This document shows, one piece after another, positions 21,301 through 34,224 of a stretch of DNA of 64,000 nucleotides. The DNA is from Siniperca chuatsi (lineage: Eukaryota > Chordata > Actinopteri > Centrarchiformes > Sinipercidae). Below the pieces are notes generated by a model. That model was not told the origin of the DNA, did not search any database, and saw nothing but the letters and a program-made list of their open reading frames with translations. The translations under genes were made by a program, and so were the position numbers. Position 1 is the first letter of the stretch, and each line of letters opens with the position of its first letter. Location: the NCBI RefSeq assembly GCF_020085105.1, contig NC_058046.1, positions 2,434,175-2,498,174 on the forward strand, written 5' to 3'.

Positions 21301-24300
21301 TCATTATACTGGAGAATTAACCCAGAGACTGGTGCTGCGACACATTTCAGAAGGAAACTGTTAACCTACTTTGTCTCTCCGAGTCTTTCCTCAGCATCAC
21401 TCTGTATCTGTTCACTCTGATTGGCCCAGACTTGTTTTGCCACGCCCACACAACTGTCACTGTCGTTTTGGTCACGCCCACCACCTTCAGCTTGACCGCC
21501 TCCATCAGAGCTGAGAAAAAAAAGAAAAACCAAGTGCTGTCAGACGTCTCTGGAGGTTTTCTGTCCTGGAGGGGAAACTGCATGATGTTCATGTTAATAT
21601 CAACCGATTGTGAATAAAGTTCTGTGGAATTCTACAGCATGTACAATATTCCAGTTTAAAAACACAATGGATTCATTTTACCCAATTCCTAATAAATATA
21701 ATCTAAGATCTCAGAAAGTCCCACAATAATACAGTCTGCAGACTGGTCACCACTAGTTCAAATCCATTTTCAGTCTCCCTCTGGGCTCAAGTCACTAAAC
21801 TCTCATCTCCAGACGTGCAGTATTTTCTCTTCAAAAAAAGATATTCTATTAATGCTTCCTTCCCCAGAATTGTTCTCATGCGTTAGCCATCTTGCTTTGA
21901 TTCCATATTTATTAAAATGTTTTTTCTCTTTTGTTTGTTTCTGGTATTTACTTATTCTTTCTATGTATATTCTCTCCTTCTTTTGTAACCCTGGTTTTTT
22001 AAAGTGCTGAATAAATTAAGTTTTATTCACTTACTTTTTACTGCCAAAGAGAAATAAATCATGTGATTAGCTCAATCAAACTAATACCCACATTAAAACA
22101 AAATTCTCTGTACATTCACAACTCCAAAGCAAAGGAAACTGCTGATTTTGCTTACACCATGACCATTTTGCTAGGAACCACCTTCAGTTTAATCTTCGGC
22201 AAGCCTTATTCTATTATCCATCCAGTACAGTGTTGATTGTGAAAGTAATAATGCTAACATTAGCATGCTAACTGGGAAGCAAAAGTCTTAGCGGAGTTGA
22301 AATTGCAGGTCTAGCTGGATTCATTTATTGTTTAGTTTGGGGGGGGGTTGCACTCATTCTGTCCAGATGCAATCATCTTCATCACAAGCTTTCATCTCTT
22401 CTGACGGTGACCATGTTTACCTCCCTGCTGCAGACTGGCAGGCAGGGACTGAGGAGATCCACACTGCTGGTTGTAGACGGGAAACACACTGATCAGGTAG
22501 GACTCATCAGGGTCAACATCTGTAAACACACCACACACACACAGGGTCTTAATATTTATTCAGCTCAACTAAAAAGAGTGAATCAGGCCTTCATTTGAAG
22601 CAGCTGCTTCTTATAGCAACTTAAAAATCTGATACGCAGCAGCTGATCATAACAAAATAAGCACATTACTTTTGCAGATGATGGTGTTAGATTACAGAGG
22701 AAATCAGAGGTGTTAAAAAACAAAACAAAAAAACAGTCAGATGATTCTTTCTTGATGTGAACGATCCAGCTTTCATTTGTAAGGTGTATATAAAGATTTC
22801 CCCCGTTTAAAAAGGATAAGTCTGCCGATAGTTTATATTTTTACTGTCAATAAATCCCATGTGTTGACAATAAGGACAATATTGAATGACACCAGATTTA
22901 CCCTTAACCACAAGGATACTTTGGTTAGCCATTGGGCCTGTTTTGAACAGTCTCTGACCAAAAATGAGTGTTTTACCCCCTTTAAAAATAAAAAAATAAG
23001 TTGAATATTCCAACAGTTGCACCTTGTATGACAGTGGAGGTGTTGAAGCAGTCCACTGAGGTCCAGCAGCTGGTGGACGGACAAGTCTCAGAGCGCCACT
23101 GGACAGCAAAATGACTGACAGGCAGGACAGAGGACGGGGTCTCCCACTGGACCAGAAGGCCTTTCTTAGCAGGGAAAGAACTTGACACCCACAAGTTTCT
23201 GACTGAGGGGAGAGCTGCAGAGGACAACTACAGGATTATTAGGGATTAAAAAGAACAAGATGACCTGCATCTTCAGCACCATAATCAGCATGAACACCAA
23301 CATAATGAAATTAGTTGGCCATTTTCAAATCTCTTTATTTTGGAGAAGCCAACAAGCACATTAACACCACACAGGAGCATTTTTTCTATCCATACACCCC
23401 TTACGTGTCAAATGTTCAACTATGCTTATGATGGGTAAGAAGTGGTTTAATGATCATAAAATATCCATATCAGTTGTTCTGGGCGAGTTTGCATGCATCA
23501 GGTTTCCGCGTTTTGTCACGTGCATTCAAACAGTTTTGTTCACAGAGCTCGATAAATCATGATCTCAACATTGAGCAAAATAATTATTCAGATTTAAGCC
23601 GTAAAACATGCAGCCTGGAGTTATCCGCCATCCAACACTGTCCCACGCCCGGCACAGGTTAAATAGCTACAAGTCAAAACACATGAAACAAGCATCATTC
23701 AGCTAGCAGAACATTTGCTGCGTTGCAATAAGTTTTATCTGAACATCATAGCACTGCTCTGTTGCTTCCTTCTCTGATAGAAAAGGAAGACACACACACT
23801 TGTTTCACTATCCCCATGGGGGACAGTCACTGACATAATGCTTTCCCTAGCCCCTTACCCATCACAACTAAGAGCCTAACCTTAACCCTTATCCTAACCT
23901 AATTGTAACCTGTACCTTAAAAAACAAGTCTTAACCCTCAAAAAGCAGTCTCTACCCGTGGGGAACTCAGTCTATGTCCCCACGGGTTAGTGTGCATTCA
24001 GGTTAAAGTCCCCACTGGGATATAAGAACATGACTCACTCACACACCATATGACTATATGACTGACAAAACAGACAGTGAGTGTTAATATTGGTGTTTAT
24101 TGTTCACTAGTATTGTGGACCATTAAATTACCGTTGTAACGGCTCAGAGAAGCAGCGGGGTTGGACCCAAATCCACAACACAAAGATAGTCAGAGTAAGA
24201 AAAAAGTTCAAGTTTACAAAAGCAGGCAAGGATCAACACCAGGAAGACCGTCAAAAACAGGCAAACTCATCCAGATGGTGGTCAGGCAATGGGGCCGCAG

Positions 24301-27300
24301 GCAGACAAATACGAAAGCTAGACAACCTGGCAAAGAGAGAGTGGAAGCGGACCGGTATATATGCTGCTAGGCTGATTAGGGAAATGGGAAGCAGGTGAGT
24401 AAGTGGGCAGGGAAGGTCAGGTGACGTGAAAGGGATTTCTGCAGGGCAGGAGGGAGTAGCTGGATCTGGAATGACATGAGCTATTAGATGGCAGAGAAAA
24501 ACAGAGCAGACTACTAACTGAATACAAAGATGAAGTTGTGACAGCTGTGTTGTTTGGTTTAATTTGGTTTAGTCATCCAGCAGATGATTTAGAGTGAAAT
24601 CCAGTAGCAGGTAAAGCTTTCAGCGTCTTGCCAGAAGACATTTTGCAGGACTTGCTACTGCTCGGAAATCCTTGGTACACCTCGACACATCACCAGGACA
24701 TTACCATGAAAATAATGAACTATTTACATGCTATAAGCAGTGTGCCACTCACTGTTCTGTCGTAGTGTGTCAATGCTGAGACGTGCAGCAGGTCCGTTGC
24801 CGGCCTTGTTGAAGGCTGTGACTGTGACACTGCAGTTCCCCTCCTCCACCACCAGGAGCGCCATCACCTCTGTGACATTCCTAATTAATCTGTCCTGCAG
24901 CTGCTGCTTCTTCACTGGCGTGTAACTCACCTGGTATCCAAGGATACGACCTCCAGCATCACAGAGGTCAAGATCCTGCAGAGAGATGTTTGCAAAATAC
25001 ATTTTATATCACATTTGTTTGGAGAATGTTTTAGACTGACACCTGATTTTGATTTAGTTTCAGTCTTAAATGTGTTGCTTTTTTCCTTCCAAGAGCCGGT
25101 AACGTTAGCTAACATTACTGACAGAACATTTCTGAAATGGCCTGAAAAACAGATGCACGCAGGTCATTCAGTAAGACTTTGCATTAAAACAGTAATTAGT
25201 TCAATTGTCTGTCTTTCATCATTTAGTTTTTATTCGTTTGTTGTAGTTTTTGTTTTCAAAGGTTACTTTTTATTTAGTTTAATTCTCGTTTTTGTTGTAA
25301 AAAAAGAAGTTTAGCCACTGGGCCAGATTCGTAGGGTCATTTCCTGGACTGCTTTACGGCACAAAACAGAAAGAGGGCACTGTTCTCTCAGAGCAAACAC
25401 AGCTAACGTTTTAAGAGATGAATGTCTGTTTCTTGGGGCAATATTATGACATATTTCAACCAAAGGACTATTTAAACGTTTTATTTTCTTGGACACTTTG
25501 GCTGTTGCAAAGATCACGTCTGTTTTTTAGTGATGTTGCTTGTTTAAGATTTCCTGAAGACAACGGACTGTCAAAGATCAAAGTCAAGAGAGGACATGAT
25601 ACAGAAGATAACTTATCTTTGTATGCTAAACAGGGAGACACTTGACATATTGACTAGTCCAAGTATTTCCAATGTACCTTCCACATGAGATGAAGGAGAA
25701 AAGATCCACCAGAGTCGTTTTTCTCCACTCTGTAACACACCTCTGGAGGCCTGGAGGGCACTGGCAAAGAAAAAGCACAAAATTAAAAACAGACCAACTG
25801 ACACTTCTCTTTTTTCGGGCTACATCTCTTTAAAAAAACTGATTCAATGTCATTGGTTTATTCGATTGTAGTGCCAGGTATGGCAGGAAATTAATAATTA
25901 TTATATAAATAATTTCAGGAAGTCTTCTTCTCAGTTTTCCCCATGACTTTTCATGTGAATTAAGTCCCCAGCCTATAATTTTATCCCTGTTTGAATGCGA
26001 ATTGTTACCTCTGTCCAGCGTCCTCGTGCTGACGTCAGAGCTCCAGTCGCTCCAGATCCTGGACTCCTCTCTGCAGGCCACAGCAGCTCTGTAGACGGTA
26101 AAGGGCAAGAGGTCTTTGATCGTGTAGGTCAGTGTCTGATGTCGATGTGCAGGGACAGAATCTGGAGCCTGGAAACAAAAAACAGACAGCAAAGAGTACG
26201 AGAGAAAAAACGACTTTAAGTTGTATTTGGTGTGTAATTCGATCAAGAGCATTTTGAGCACATATTCCAAATGTCACCTTCAAATCTGTTTCCATCTCCC
26301 ATATTGAAGAAAAAGATTTGAGTTATCAGCTGTGACCTATTTTTTTCCTTCACCGTTTTCTCACTTTCTTTCTGATTGTATGTTGTTTACATGAAATTTA
26401 GCCCAAATTGCTTTGTGAAGTGACTGTTAGGCTCTCTGCTCTCCCTCCAAACAGAGATTTCTCATCACTGCATTCAGTTTCGAGGGCTCCCAATAACACC
26501 GTAGCTCTAGAAAAAGGTGGCTCCAAATCCAAACCAAGGGCAACACTGAAACAAAGAAAGGGTTCGGAGAAGTACTGGGACAAAACCTGTGAACAGACAC
26601 TTCCAGGTTTCTAAAAAAAGCTCAGCTAAGACATGCATTTTTCAATATGTATATGAGTGTGTTATTGTAATCGCGTTGTGGGGACTCGAACTCGTTCACA
26701 TATTGCAGGGACTCATTGCATCTGGGGACAACCCATATGTTTAACTTTATTTTAAGGTTAAAGGCCTTATACATAGAGCGTGTCACAAATAAACTGCTGC
26801 CGAAATTGTAGCATCATATGTAACCACTGTAGAGTACTTAAGGATATCCTGTAGGTAATTAATGTAAGTCAGTACAACGTTCTCATAAGTTACAAGAGTG
26901 TTTGTATGATGCTAACCTGGGTCCATATGTGAGTGTTGTTGACTCTGTAGCGAAGCCGACAGCTGCCGTTACTGCTGCTTCTCCAAGACACAACAACAGA
27001 GTCCTCAGTGGAGCCAAGTACAGTTAATACAGGCTGAGAGGGTTTGACTGAGGAGACAAGGAGACAAGGAGAGGGGATGAGGAGAGGAGAATATAACTAC
27101 TTTATCATAATTGCACTTTTGTCTAGCAGTCAGTCGGTGGATCAGTCTGTCACTTATCTCATATATTCTGGAAAATTCACATGAATGAACAGCAGAGGAA
27201 GACAACACTTAGCTGGCAATTCAGTCATTACTCGGTAGTGGAGTGATCAAATGTGGGGGTCACAGACCTGCACCATTAAGAGACACAGTATGAGGTTGGG

Positions 27301-28448
27301 ACCAGATCTCCCTCCCCAACATGTAGTTTTTTATCTTGGCTGTTACGTTGAAGATGGCTGCCGGGTTGAAGATTCCCTGACAGGAATAGACTTTAACCCT
27401 GCTGAAGAAGAAAAAGAAAGAGAAGGAGAGAAATCAAAAAAAAGAGATAAGGACCTGAGGGATTTGTTTTCAGTATTACATATCTGATCTAAAGAATCTT
27501 TACACTTAATTCAAACACTTCTAAATGAAGAATTCGGGGGGGGGGGGGCACTTTAACAGGCTGGCTCCTCTACATTTCAGAAATATGAAACGATTAGCTG
27601 TTAAAGCTGGAGTACAGTATATGTTGCTCCATATGCAGAGCCTATAGCTGGAGAATAACTTCAGAAATGAACTTCAGTCGTAAGCCGTCTCCCTTTGCTG
27701 AGTGTTTACCTGCTGAAGATGAGAGAGACATCAGACTCAGTGTGGCTGTTTGACTCCTGACTCCACTCACATGTCATGGATTTGTATGATATCTGGTAGT
27801 AACAGGACATGTTCAGGGTCTCTGCAGGAAAACAACAGAGGGATCCAGTTTGTTGGACTGAGAAATTGCACTTTTAAGATTTACGATTGTTATTGTGACG
27901 GGATACGTGAATGAATAAAATACTAGTGAGCTCGGTAATGCTGCTAACGTGATAGCCAGCTTCTGGATTTGTAGTCCTATAATCACATCGACTCGTGACG
28001 AGCAAAGAAATTTCGCTCTGCCATTCTCTTCTGTGAAGAAAGAGGCCCAGAGGTGTTAGAACCATTCAGAGTTAATATTGCGCTCGAAGAATGCAAATCA
28101 AAAGTGACTCATTTTGTCAAATTAGTCAGAAAGTGACAGAAATATGGCCTAATTTCACTTCATATTATCCTTATGCAAACTCACCCAGAATGGTATTTCA
28201 GAATTATTAAACCAAAGCAGTTCCTACGCAGCATAAGCATGTTTGAACATTTTACACGTATAAATGCATCCACAAACCTGATTTTGACTTTTTAAGGTGA
28301 ATTAGCCAGTATATGGACAGAAGTAGAAGCAAAAGCTCTCAGCTGTGAAATATGTTGAATTTCAAAACATCAACAACGAGGTGGGAGTTAGTCAATACTT
28401 ATATTGAAGACTAAGTGTGAACTCAGGTCAAACCAAGATATCTGACTG

Positions 28449-28484
<36 letters not shown>

Positions 28485-28640
28485 ACTTACTCTGTATAGA
28501 TGAAAGTGGCCGAGAGCCACAGTCTCTAAGGTCAGTGACACACACTCGCTCGTCCTCTTCACACAGCTTCAGCTCAGAGTCCCTCACTGTCACTTCTGAC
28601 ATACAAACACACAGAAAACAAGACTGACGGTCAGCTCATT

Positions 28641-28682
<42 letters not shown>

Positions 28683-29643
28683 GTTTTTATTTAATCAGGC
28701 AGTCTCACTGAGATTAAGATCTCTTTTCCAAGAGGGACCTGAAAACAAGAACATCATCAAACAGAAGCAACACGACTACACAATAAACAACAAATTAGTA
28801 AAAAAAAAGTTACAAGAATCATAGAAAACATCAGATAATAAAGCTTTAAAATCTCCAAGACAGTTCATTCCATTTAAAAGGTGCATAGCACCTGAACCCA
28901 GTTCTGCCAGCATTAGTGCGTACATGAGGGATATCTAAGGTTTGGTAGTTACTGGATCGTTTTAATGTATTTTTCATATATTATTTCTATTTTGGATACT
29001 GGATAGTTTTAAGCCTTTAATATTTAATTCAAATTTAACAATATTAGAAGGGAAATCCCTTGGTTGACAGGTGGACAGTGTTTTGTTTTTAGGGGACGCC
29101 AGCCATAAAGGTTGGGAACCAACAGATTAGGTAATTGGAGTCCTGGACTTCAGTCATTCCATGAGAGTTTAGTATTTGTACAACGCACAGAGACCTGGGA
29201 GTGCACATAAAGGTTTGAACTGATCAGTAAAAGCCCATAAATTGGTGGAATCGGAGGAGTAAAAACATCAAACCTCTGCTGCTGAATTCAAGAACAATTT
29301 GCAAAGAATTAAACTACAGGTAAGACCTGTAGATAACAATGACTTACAACAAACCATCTGAAGTTAAACTTGCTTACTAAAAGTAACTCTAATCTTCCAG
29401 GAAAGCAGTTCAGTTAATACAAGACTAATCTAGATCCCAATCCATATCTGAGGAAGGTAAGTCTAGACCTAAGTGTAATCCCTGTCTGTAAAACTACCCG
29501 TAAGGTTTAACATTTAAACAGCAAAGTGCAATATTTGGCTTTTATGAAGAAAGGTTTGTGGGCAACTCACCATGAGAAAATACACAGAGGAGGCTCAGCA
29601 CTGCCCAGGTAGCATGGTGCAATTTAGGAGACCAAATGTCCAT
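18325..29643 (-). CDS. Class I cytokine receptor, gp130-like (IL-12Rb1 / IL-27Ra / IL-31Ra-type architecture)
   Basis: Predicted cytokine receptor chain signalling through JAK/STAT at the cell surface. Fifteen exons on the - strand: 29571-29643, 28491-28595, 27710-27821, 27268-27401, 26917-27047, 26009-26168, 25678-25760, 24753-24975, 23023-23214, 22421-22519, 21370-21510, 20839-20964, 20037-20121, 19675-19756, 18325-18933; 784 aa, all in frame. Signal peptide 1-24 (AVLSLLCVFS). Cytokine-binding module with MTCEWSQ (the CxW mark) in D1 and WSDWS at about 224-228 in D2. Three fibronectin III domains follow (about 239-526). A transmembrane helix spans about 531-551. A Box-1-like FFPPISSP lies at 560-567, followed by a tail of about 215 residues. 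No Ig-like domain, unlike gp130 itself. D4 (YLISVFPVYN...GSPQSL) resembles gp130. The tail holds tyrosines at about 645, 669, 741, 763 and 770. I cannot fix the orthologue. Confidence 0.88.
20009..20028. repeat. (GT)n microsatellite next to receptor TM-exon donor
   Basis: About ten GT units lie within ten bases of the donor of exon 20037-20121, on the intron side. Confidence 0.85.
20484..20505. repeat. (ATT)n microsatellite
   Basis: Seven ATT units in the receptor intron before the exon at 20037-20121 (coding orientation). No other function seen. Confidence 0.9.
23793..24050. repeat. CCTAACC-rich interspersed repeat
   Basis: The text includes 'gagcctaaccttaacccttatcctaacc' and 'tccccacgggttagtgtgca', with partly complementary ends around ATCCCCATGGGGGACA and TCCCCACGGG. 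It is a teleost interspersed repeat in a receptor intron. Confidence 0.55.
24131..24545. repeat. 'TTGTAACGGCTCAGAG' interspersed repeat
   Basis: It runs from TTGTAACGGCTCAGAGAAGC to GATGAAGTTGTGACAG and includes 'caggcaaactcatccagatggtggtcaggcaatgg' and 'ccggtatatatgctgctag'. This is a recurrent teleost repeat; a related fragment is at the very start of the window. The 69-codon frame inside is not a gene. Confidence 0.6.
26655..26800. repeat. 'gttgtggggact' interspersed repeat fragment
   Basis: GTTGTGGGGACTCGAACTCG and 'gcagggactcattgcatctggggacaa' resemble parts of the same family as 23793-24050. It is a diverged fragment in a receptor intron. Confidence 0.4.
28451..28482. repeat. (GT)n microsatellite next to receptor exon 2 donor
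   Basis: Sixteen GT units start eight bases inside the intron after the donor of exon 28491-28595 (reading the coding strand). Confidence 0.95.
28645..28674. repeat. (AT)n microsatellite
   Basis: About 15 AT units in receptor intron 1, directly beside the interspersed repeat at 28680-29150. Confidence 0.93.
28680..29150. repeat. Interspersed repeat in receptor intron 1
   Basis: 'tttatttaatcaggcagtctcactgagattaagatctc' and 'ccaagagggacctgaaaacaag' are typical of a widespread teleost repeat, with 'cagttctgccagcattagtgcgtacatgagg' further on. No coding frame. The family is not assigned. Confidence 0.5.
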
Positions 29644-29659
29644 CTTAACTGGTAAAAAT

Positions 29660-30480
29660 GACAATATATTCATAAGATCAGCTCATTCTAAACCTCCATC
29701 CATTTTCTACACCCTCTACCTTCCATCTAAATTAACTAAAGAGAGTTCAAAAACCCTACAGAGAACGTGGTGTTTTTATCTCTGATGTGTTAATGAGGAA
29801 GCCAGCAGATGAACAGACTGAGCTGATCTGTGATCTCTGTGGACAGGAAATTGCTCCATGCCTGTGAGTGACACACATCAACACATCAGATGTTTGTTAA
29901 AATGACATTTTTCCATAGCCTTCCATGAATATGAACCTGCATGGCACTGGAATAATTAAAACAAATAGTAAGTCAACACATTACTGTGAAAAGAGTTCGA
30001 CACATTCTGATTACGATATCTCGACTGATTTTCCTTCCTTTTACATAAACATGTAAGCAGACATGTTGAATAAGGATGCCCTAAAGTGTGTTATTAAAGA
30101 ACTATTACCAGGATATTTAGTGAGTGGGACATTTTGTAAAACACTCTGAGCTGCATTTGTGCATGAAAGGTGCTATATAAATAAAGGTTATTTTTATTAT
30201 TATTATTATTTGGTTTATTGTTGTCAGCGCTCTCTGGTGGAAACTATGTAATGGAGAAACTGCTTCTGAATGACACACATCCTGTATCTTTGCCGTCTCT
30301 GTACTGCAATAAGGTAACATCTGCTGATATATCGGCTCAGCTGTTAGTTAATAGGTTCTTAATATGCTCTTTCATAAACAATATTCTCTTGAACAAGGCA
30401 TTCAACCAGCATTTGCACACATACATCTACACCGAGTGAAGAAACACCAGACAGGAAATTTAAAAACCCCCCAACTGTTC
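29660..30480. other. Receptor 5' flank / hira 3' flank
   Basis: Promoter and any 5' UTR exon of the receptor gene should lie here, upstream of its ATG at 29641-29643. I see no clear TATA box or known element. A 73-codon + strand frame at 30218-30439 has no domain. Confidence 0.4.
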
Positions 30481-30488
30481 CTCATTTG

Positions 30489-30494
30489 TTTATT
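30489..30494 (-). terminator. hira: Candidate poly(A) signal of hira
   Basis: TTTATT on the + strand (coding-strand context GAACAATAAACAAATG) lies about 2.4 kb past the hira stop codon. It would leave a long 3' UTR through 30495-32895, where no other gene is recognised. The position is inferred. Confidence 0.35.
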
Positions 30495-32895
30495 GTTCAC
30501 TTTCTTTCTTCATAAGGAAAATTTCAGCTTGTCACTGCTCCTTTTTTCTTTTTCTTATAGAAAATGGAAACAAAAAAATTGCCTTGTACAAACATTTAAA
30601 AATGACTAACAGCAAAAAAAAAAAAAAAGAAGAAAGAAATGTAACAAAGAAATGCTGTACAGATTAGTAAAGAAAGAGGATTAGTTCTTCCTCTGGACTC
30701 GTCTGTCTGCCTCAGTGCTGCTCTCCACACCGTGCAGTGAAATACAGCAGTAAACAAGCTACCTAAGCTCACACTCTCCATTTATATACACACACTGAAT
30801 TGGCAGAGGAGTGCATCGCTGCTGCTGTAGACAAAAAGGCAAAACAGAAGTACTTTTTCTTGAAGTGAAGTTCATTGAGGTGTTGTTGGGTTTCATGACC
30901 TTTGGGCCCTTGAAACCTGTTAAAATGTCAAGTTAATGGATGTCAGACAAAAACCTTTTGCCCCCTCAGTCCTGAAAAACGGATGTCTTTGCAGTGGTTT
31001 TTGCCCGGCAACAGAGATAAACAGACAGGGGTGCAGCGAGGAGAATCTGGTTATTTACAAGAAGTGAAACAGACCAAATAATATATATAACATTTCCTCC
31101 ACTGGCCCTCTCTGATCACATTTTCAAGAATAAGACGATCCTACAATCACACGTTTAACTGACAAATCCAAAACCATTTCTGTCGGATTTCAAAAAAGAG
31201 AAAATTTTGTTTGTGATTACCTCAGAGGCCTGTTTGATACATAATATAGCTTGAAGATTTGCAAAGACAAGTATGAGAGAGTGGAGCCAAGGAAGGCTGC
31301 TACTGATATTTACAATAAATGTGTTTGGATGCGACTGTGGCACAAGTTTACAGTAAAAGAGGTTGAAAATGTCTCAGAAAAACCTGCAGATCAGAGGATT
31401 CATTGTGCAGGTTTTGTTGAACCTCTGCGTACTGAGAAGAAAATTATTCTGTTTTCCTGCCTTTCTGAGTGTTTTCTGGCTGAACACCTTCAGACAGGCC
31501 GGAGACGACAACAGGATGTACAGTAAATATGATATAATCTGACATGTCATGATAAAGGTTAAGACCTGCCTGAAAACTGAGTTTGGTTCTAAATTCATTC
31601 ATCCAACACAATATAAATGTGACTTTGTAAGCACACTCATTGTGCTAAATCCTTGGTTGAAAAAACGGCTTCAAAATATGTGATCATCTTGATATTAGAG
31701 GTGCTGATGAAGCTCAGGTAAAAAATTGATTCATTGTGTATATTAACATGAGTTGTTTAAAATGGCGTCTGGTATCGACAGCTTGTACTGATGCAGATCA
31801 AGATGTGACTAATCCACGATACTGCACATCTACAAGGGATTCCTGCGTCACCATAACCTGATGTTCATGTCAGCTGATTTGTTTTTTTTTTTGTTTGAAT
31901 TCAGTCACAACATAAATTAGGTTGCTGTGCTTCCTGTTACGTTTTCTGATATCTGAACTGCTTTAAACGTTTTTTTGCCTTACGTGTGAATGCTTTGTCA
32001 GGTTAGAATCAGCTGCAAGGTGACAAAAAGGAAAACCTTTCCCCCCAAATATCTGAGATCCCTTCTGACTCCATTTCCCAGAGGTCCATACCATATTTCA
32101 GCATATAAATTTAATTGCCAGCAGTGGTCTACGTTTAATAATCTTTTTCACTGTGACCTCACATTTGGGTATTAGCACTGCCACTTTTAAAGACAATATA
32201 CTCAGAAAACTTCACCCATTGGCAGATTCAGCCTTTAAAAACCCGGTCGAACCTGTCTGGATGCCCTTCATTTCTCTCACCTTGCAGGTACAGGTATGTG
32301 GTTATTTCTACACTTAAAGGCATCACTTTGGTACAAGCATATTGCTCCTTTACGTCCATTCTGATTTAGATTTGTCTTTAATGAGCGTCTCACCTCTGCT
32401 GTTTCTCTGAGGAGGGAAACAGACTTGAGACGATTCAACAGGACACACAGCTGCTGATGCTGCACGTGGCAGGAATCAAACCTGCGACCTTTCTATCACC
32501 GTCTCTCTTAAGTTAATCTTGATTAGGAGTGCAGGAGAGAGGTGCATAGGTCCGAAAAAGACATTTAGCATGAAAAAAGACAAAAGACGACAGTTCAAAC
32601 TGAGATCATGATTAGAAAAAAAAAATATCGAGCACCCACTTCTCCCCAGTGAGCGACAGCACTGAAAAGTCCCAGCGCTTGAAAAGCTGTGGACTGGCTG
32701 TTGTTAAAGTTATTAAAGGCTGTTATGACAAAACACCAGGACGTGTTTTTCAGCCAGAGCAACATTTCAAGCTTCCCAAGTCCCAAGGAAAACAGTCAGA
32801 GTTTACCCGAACCAAGCTGAGCCGGGACTGGTTTCATGATGAGTCAAAGTGTGTGTTTGTGTCAGTCTGTGTGTGTGTGTGTATAGCAGTGTGCG
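30495..32895 (-). other. Probable hira 3' UTR / intergenic, no gene recognised
   Basis: The stretch past the hira stop holds no convincing frame on either strand. A tRNA-like B-box word (GCAGGTTTGATTCCTGCC on the - strand, 32468-32490) suggests a tRNA-derived SINE remnant, not a tRNA gene. Confidence 0.4.
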
Positions 32896-34154
32896 CTATT
32901 TGTTGCGCAGCAGCTCCAGCTGGTCCTGGTATTCGGTGAACAGTCTCTGGAATCGCAGGTTTTCACCGATGACGGGTAAAACCTCCCGCAGCAACTCTCG
33001 CTTACGTAGACCCTGAACACACAGAAAACAATAAAGACAAATAGTTAGCAACAAATACGCACCAGTTAAGTGCTAGCTAAGGCTAACTCATTAGCTATTA
33101 GCCTTGTTGGCACAGGTCAAAACAGTGAAATGTAAACACAGTTGGAAAATAATTAGATGCAGGGAGGAAGACGGCCTAATATGAGTCAGCATTTCTTGCA
33201 GCAGGTGTAAGAATGAAACAATTATTTGATTAATTGATCAACAGCAAATTAACAACAATTTTGATAATCAATTAATTGCTTAATAAGCAAAAATAACAAA
33301 TAATTGCTGCTTTCAGGCTCAATTCAGGCACAAGGTGAGGATTTTCTGCTTTTCTCTGACTTATAAAATAAAAATAAAATTGAATATCTTTCGGTTTTGG
33401 ACTGTCGGACAAAACAAGACAAAGAAGATGTCATCTTGGGATTTGGGAATCGTGGGAGTCTTTTTCACTATTTTCTGCCGTTTTATAGACAAATAGATGA
33501 ATTCAATAATTGTCAGTTGCAGGCCTATTTTAAAGTATCGGTATCTGAGTTACAAGCTTTATTTTAGCAGAGTGATACCTCTTCTCGCGAGCTGACTGCA
33601 TTCATGTCATATCAATAATTTAAGATTATAAACTTTTGAATCAGGACCTCAAGTCACTTGTGAAAATTAAAGGTATGTCAGATTTAGTAGCTATAGGTGT
33701 TATTTCAATGTGTCCGATACACAAATAGTCAACATTAAGGCAAATGTAAGTTTCAGATCAGACTGTATCAGCAGATATTTATGGACTCGGCTCAGGACCA
33801 AACAAATTGATCGGGACATCCCTATACGTATGTCAGTAAATCAGAATAGAGAGTACATGTGCTAATGACTGTCATTCAATTTAAAAATAAGAGATCAGAG
33901 ACAGAGCCATGCGAGACAAATTTTGACAGGAGGAAGAAGAAGACATTGATTTTTATGAATGTGTGGAAGGCAAACTTTCTGAAAATAATCAGAACATTGT
34001 AAGTGTAGACGAAACAAATCCAACCAGCAGACAGTAGAGTGTTGTTGTCGTACCAGAGTGGTGGGCTCCCAGGCTGTAGCCGCTGATTTGTGGACAGGAC
34101 CCAGCAGCTCCTTACAGAGTTCTCTGAGACGGTACTCTGAGCCTGGAGGGAACG

Positions 34155-34224
<70 letters not shown>

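Noticed and set aside
23870-23960. CCTAACC-like text resembling telomere repeats
   Set aside because: Units are irregular and lie inside an interspersed repeat that also occurs at 14398-14600; not an interstitial telomere array.
32461-32500. tRNA-like B-box on the - strand
   Set aside because: No A-box at the right spacing, no foldable cloverleaf and no acceptor pairing; at most a SINE remnant in the hira 3' region.
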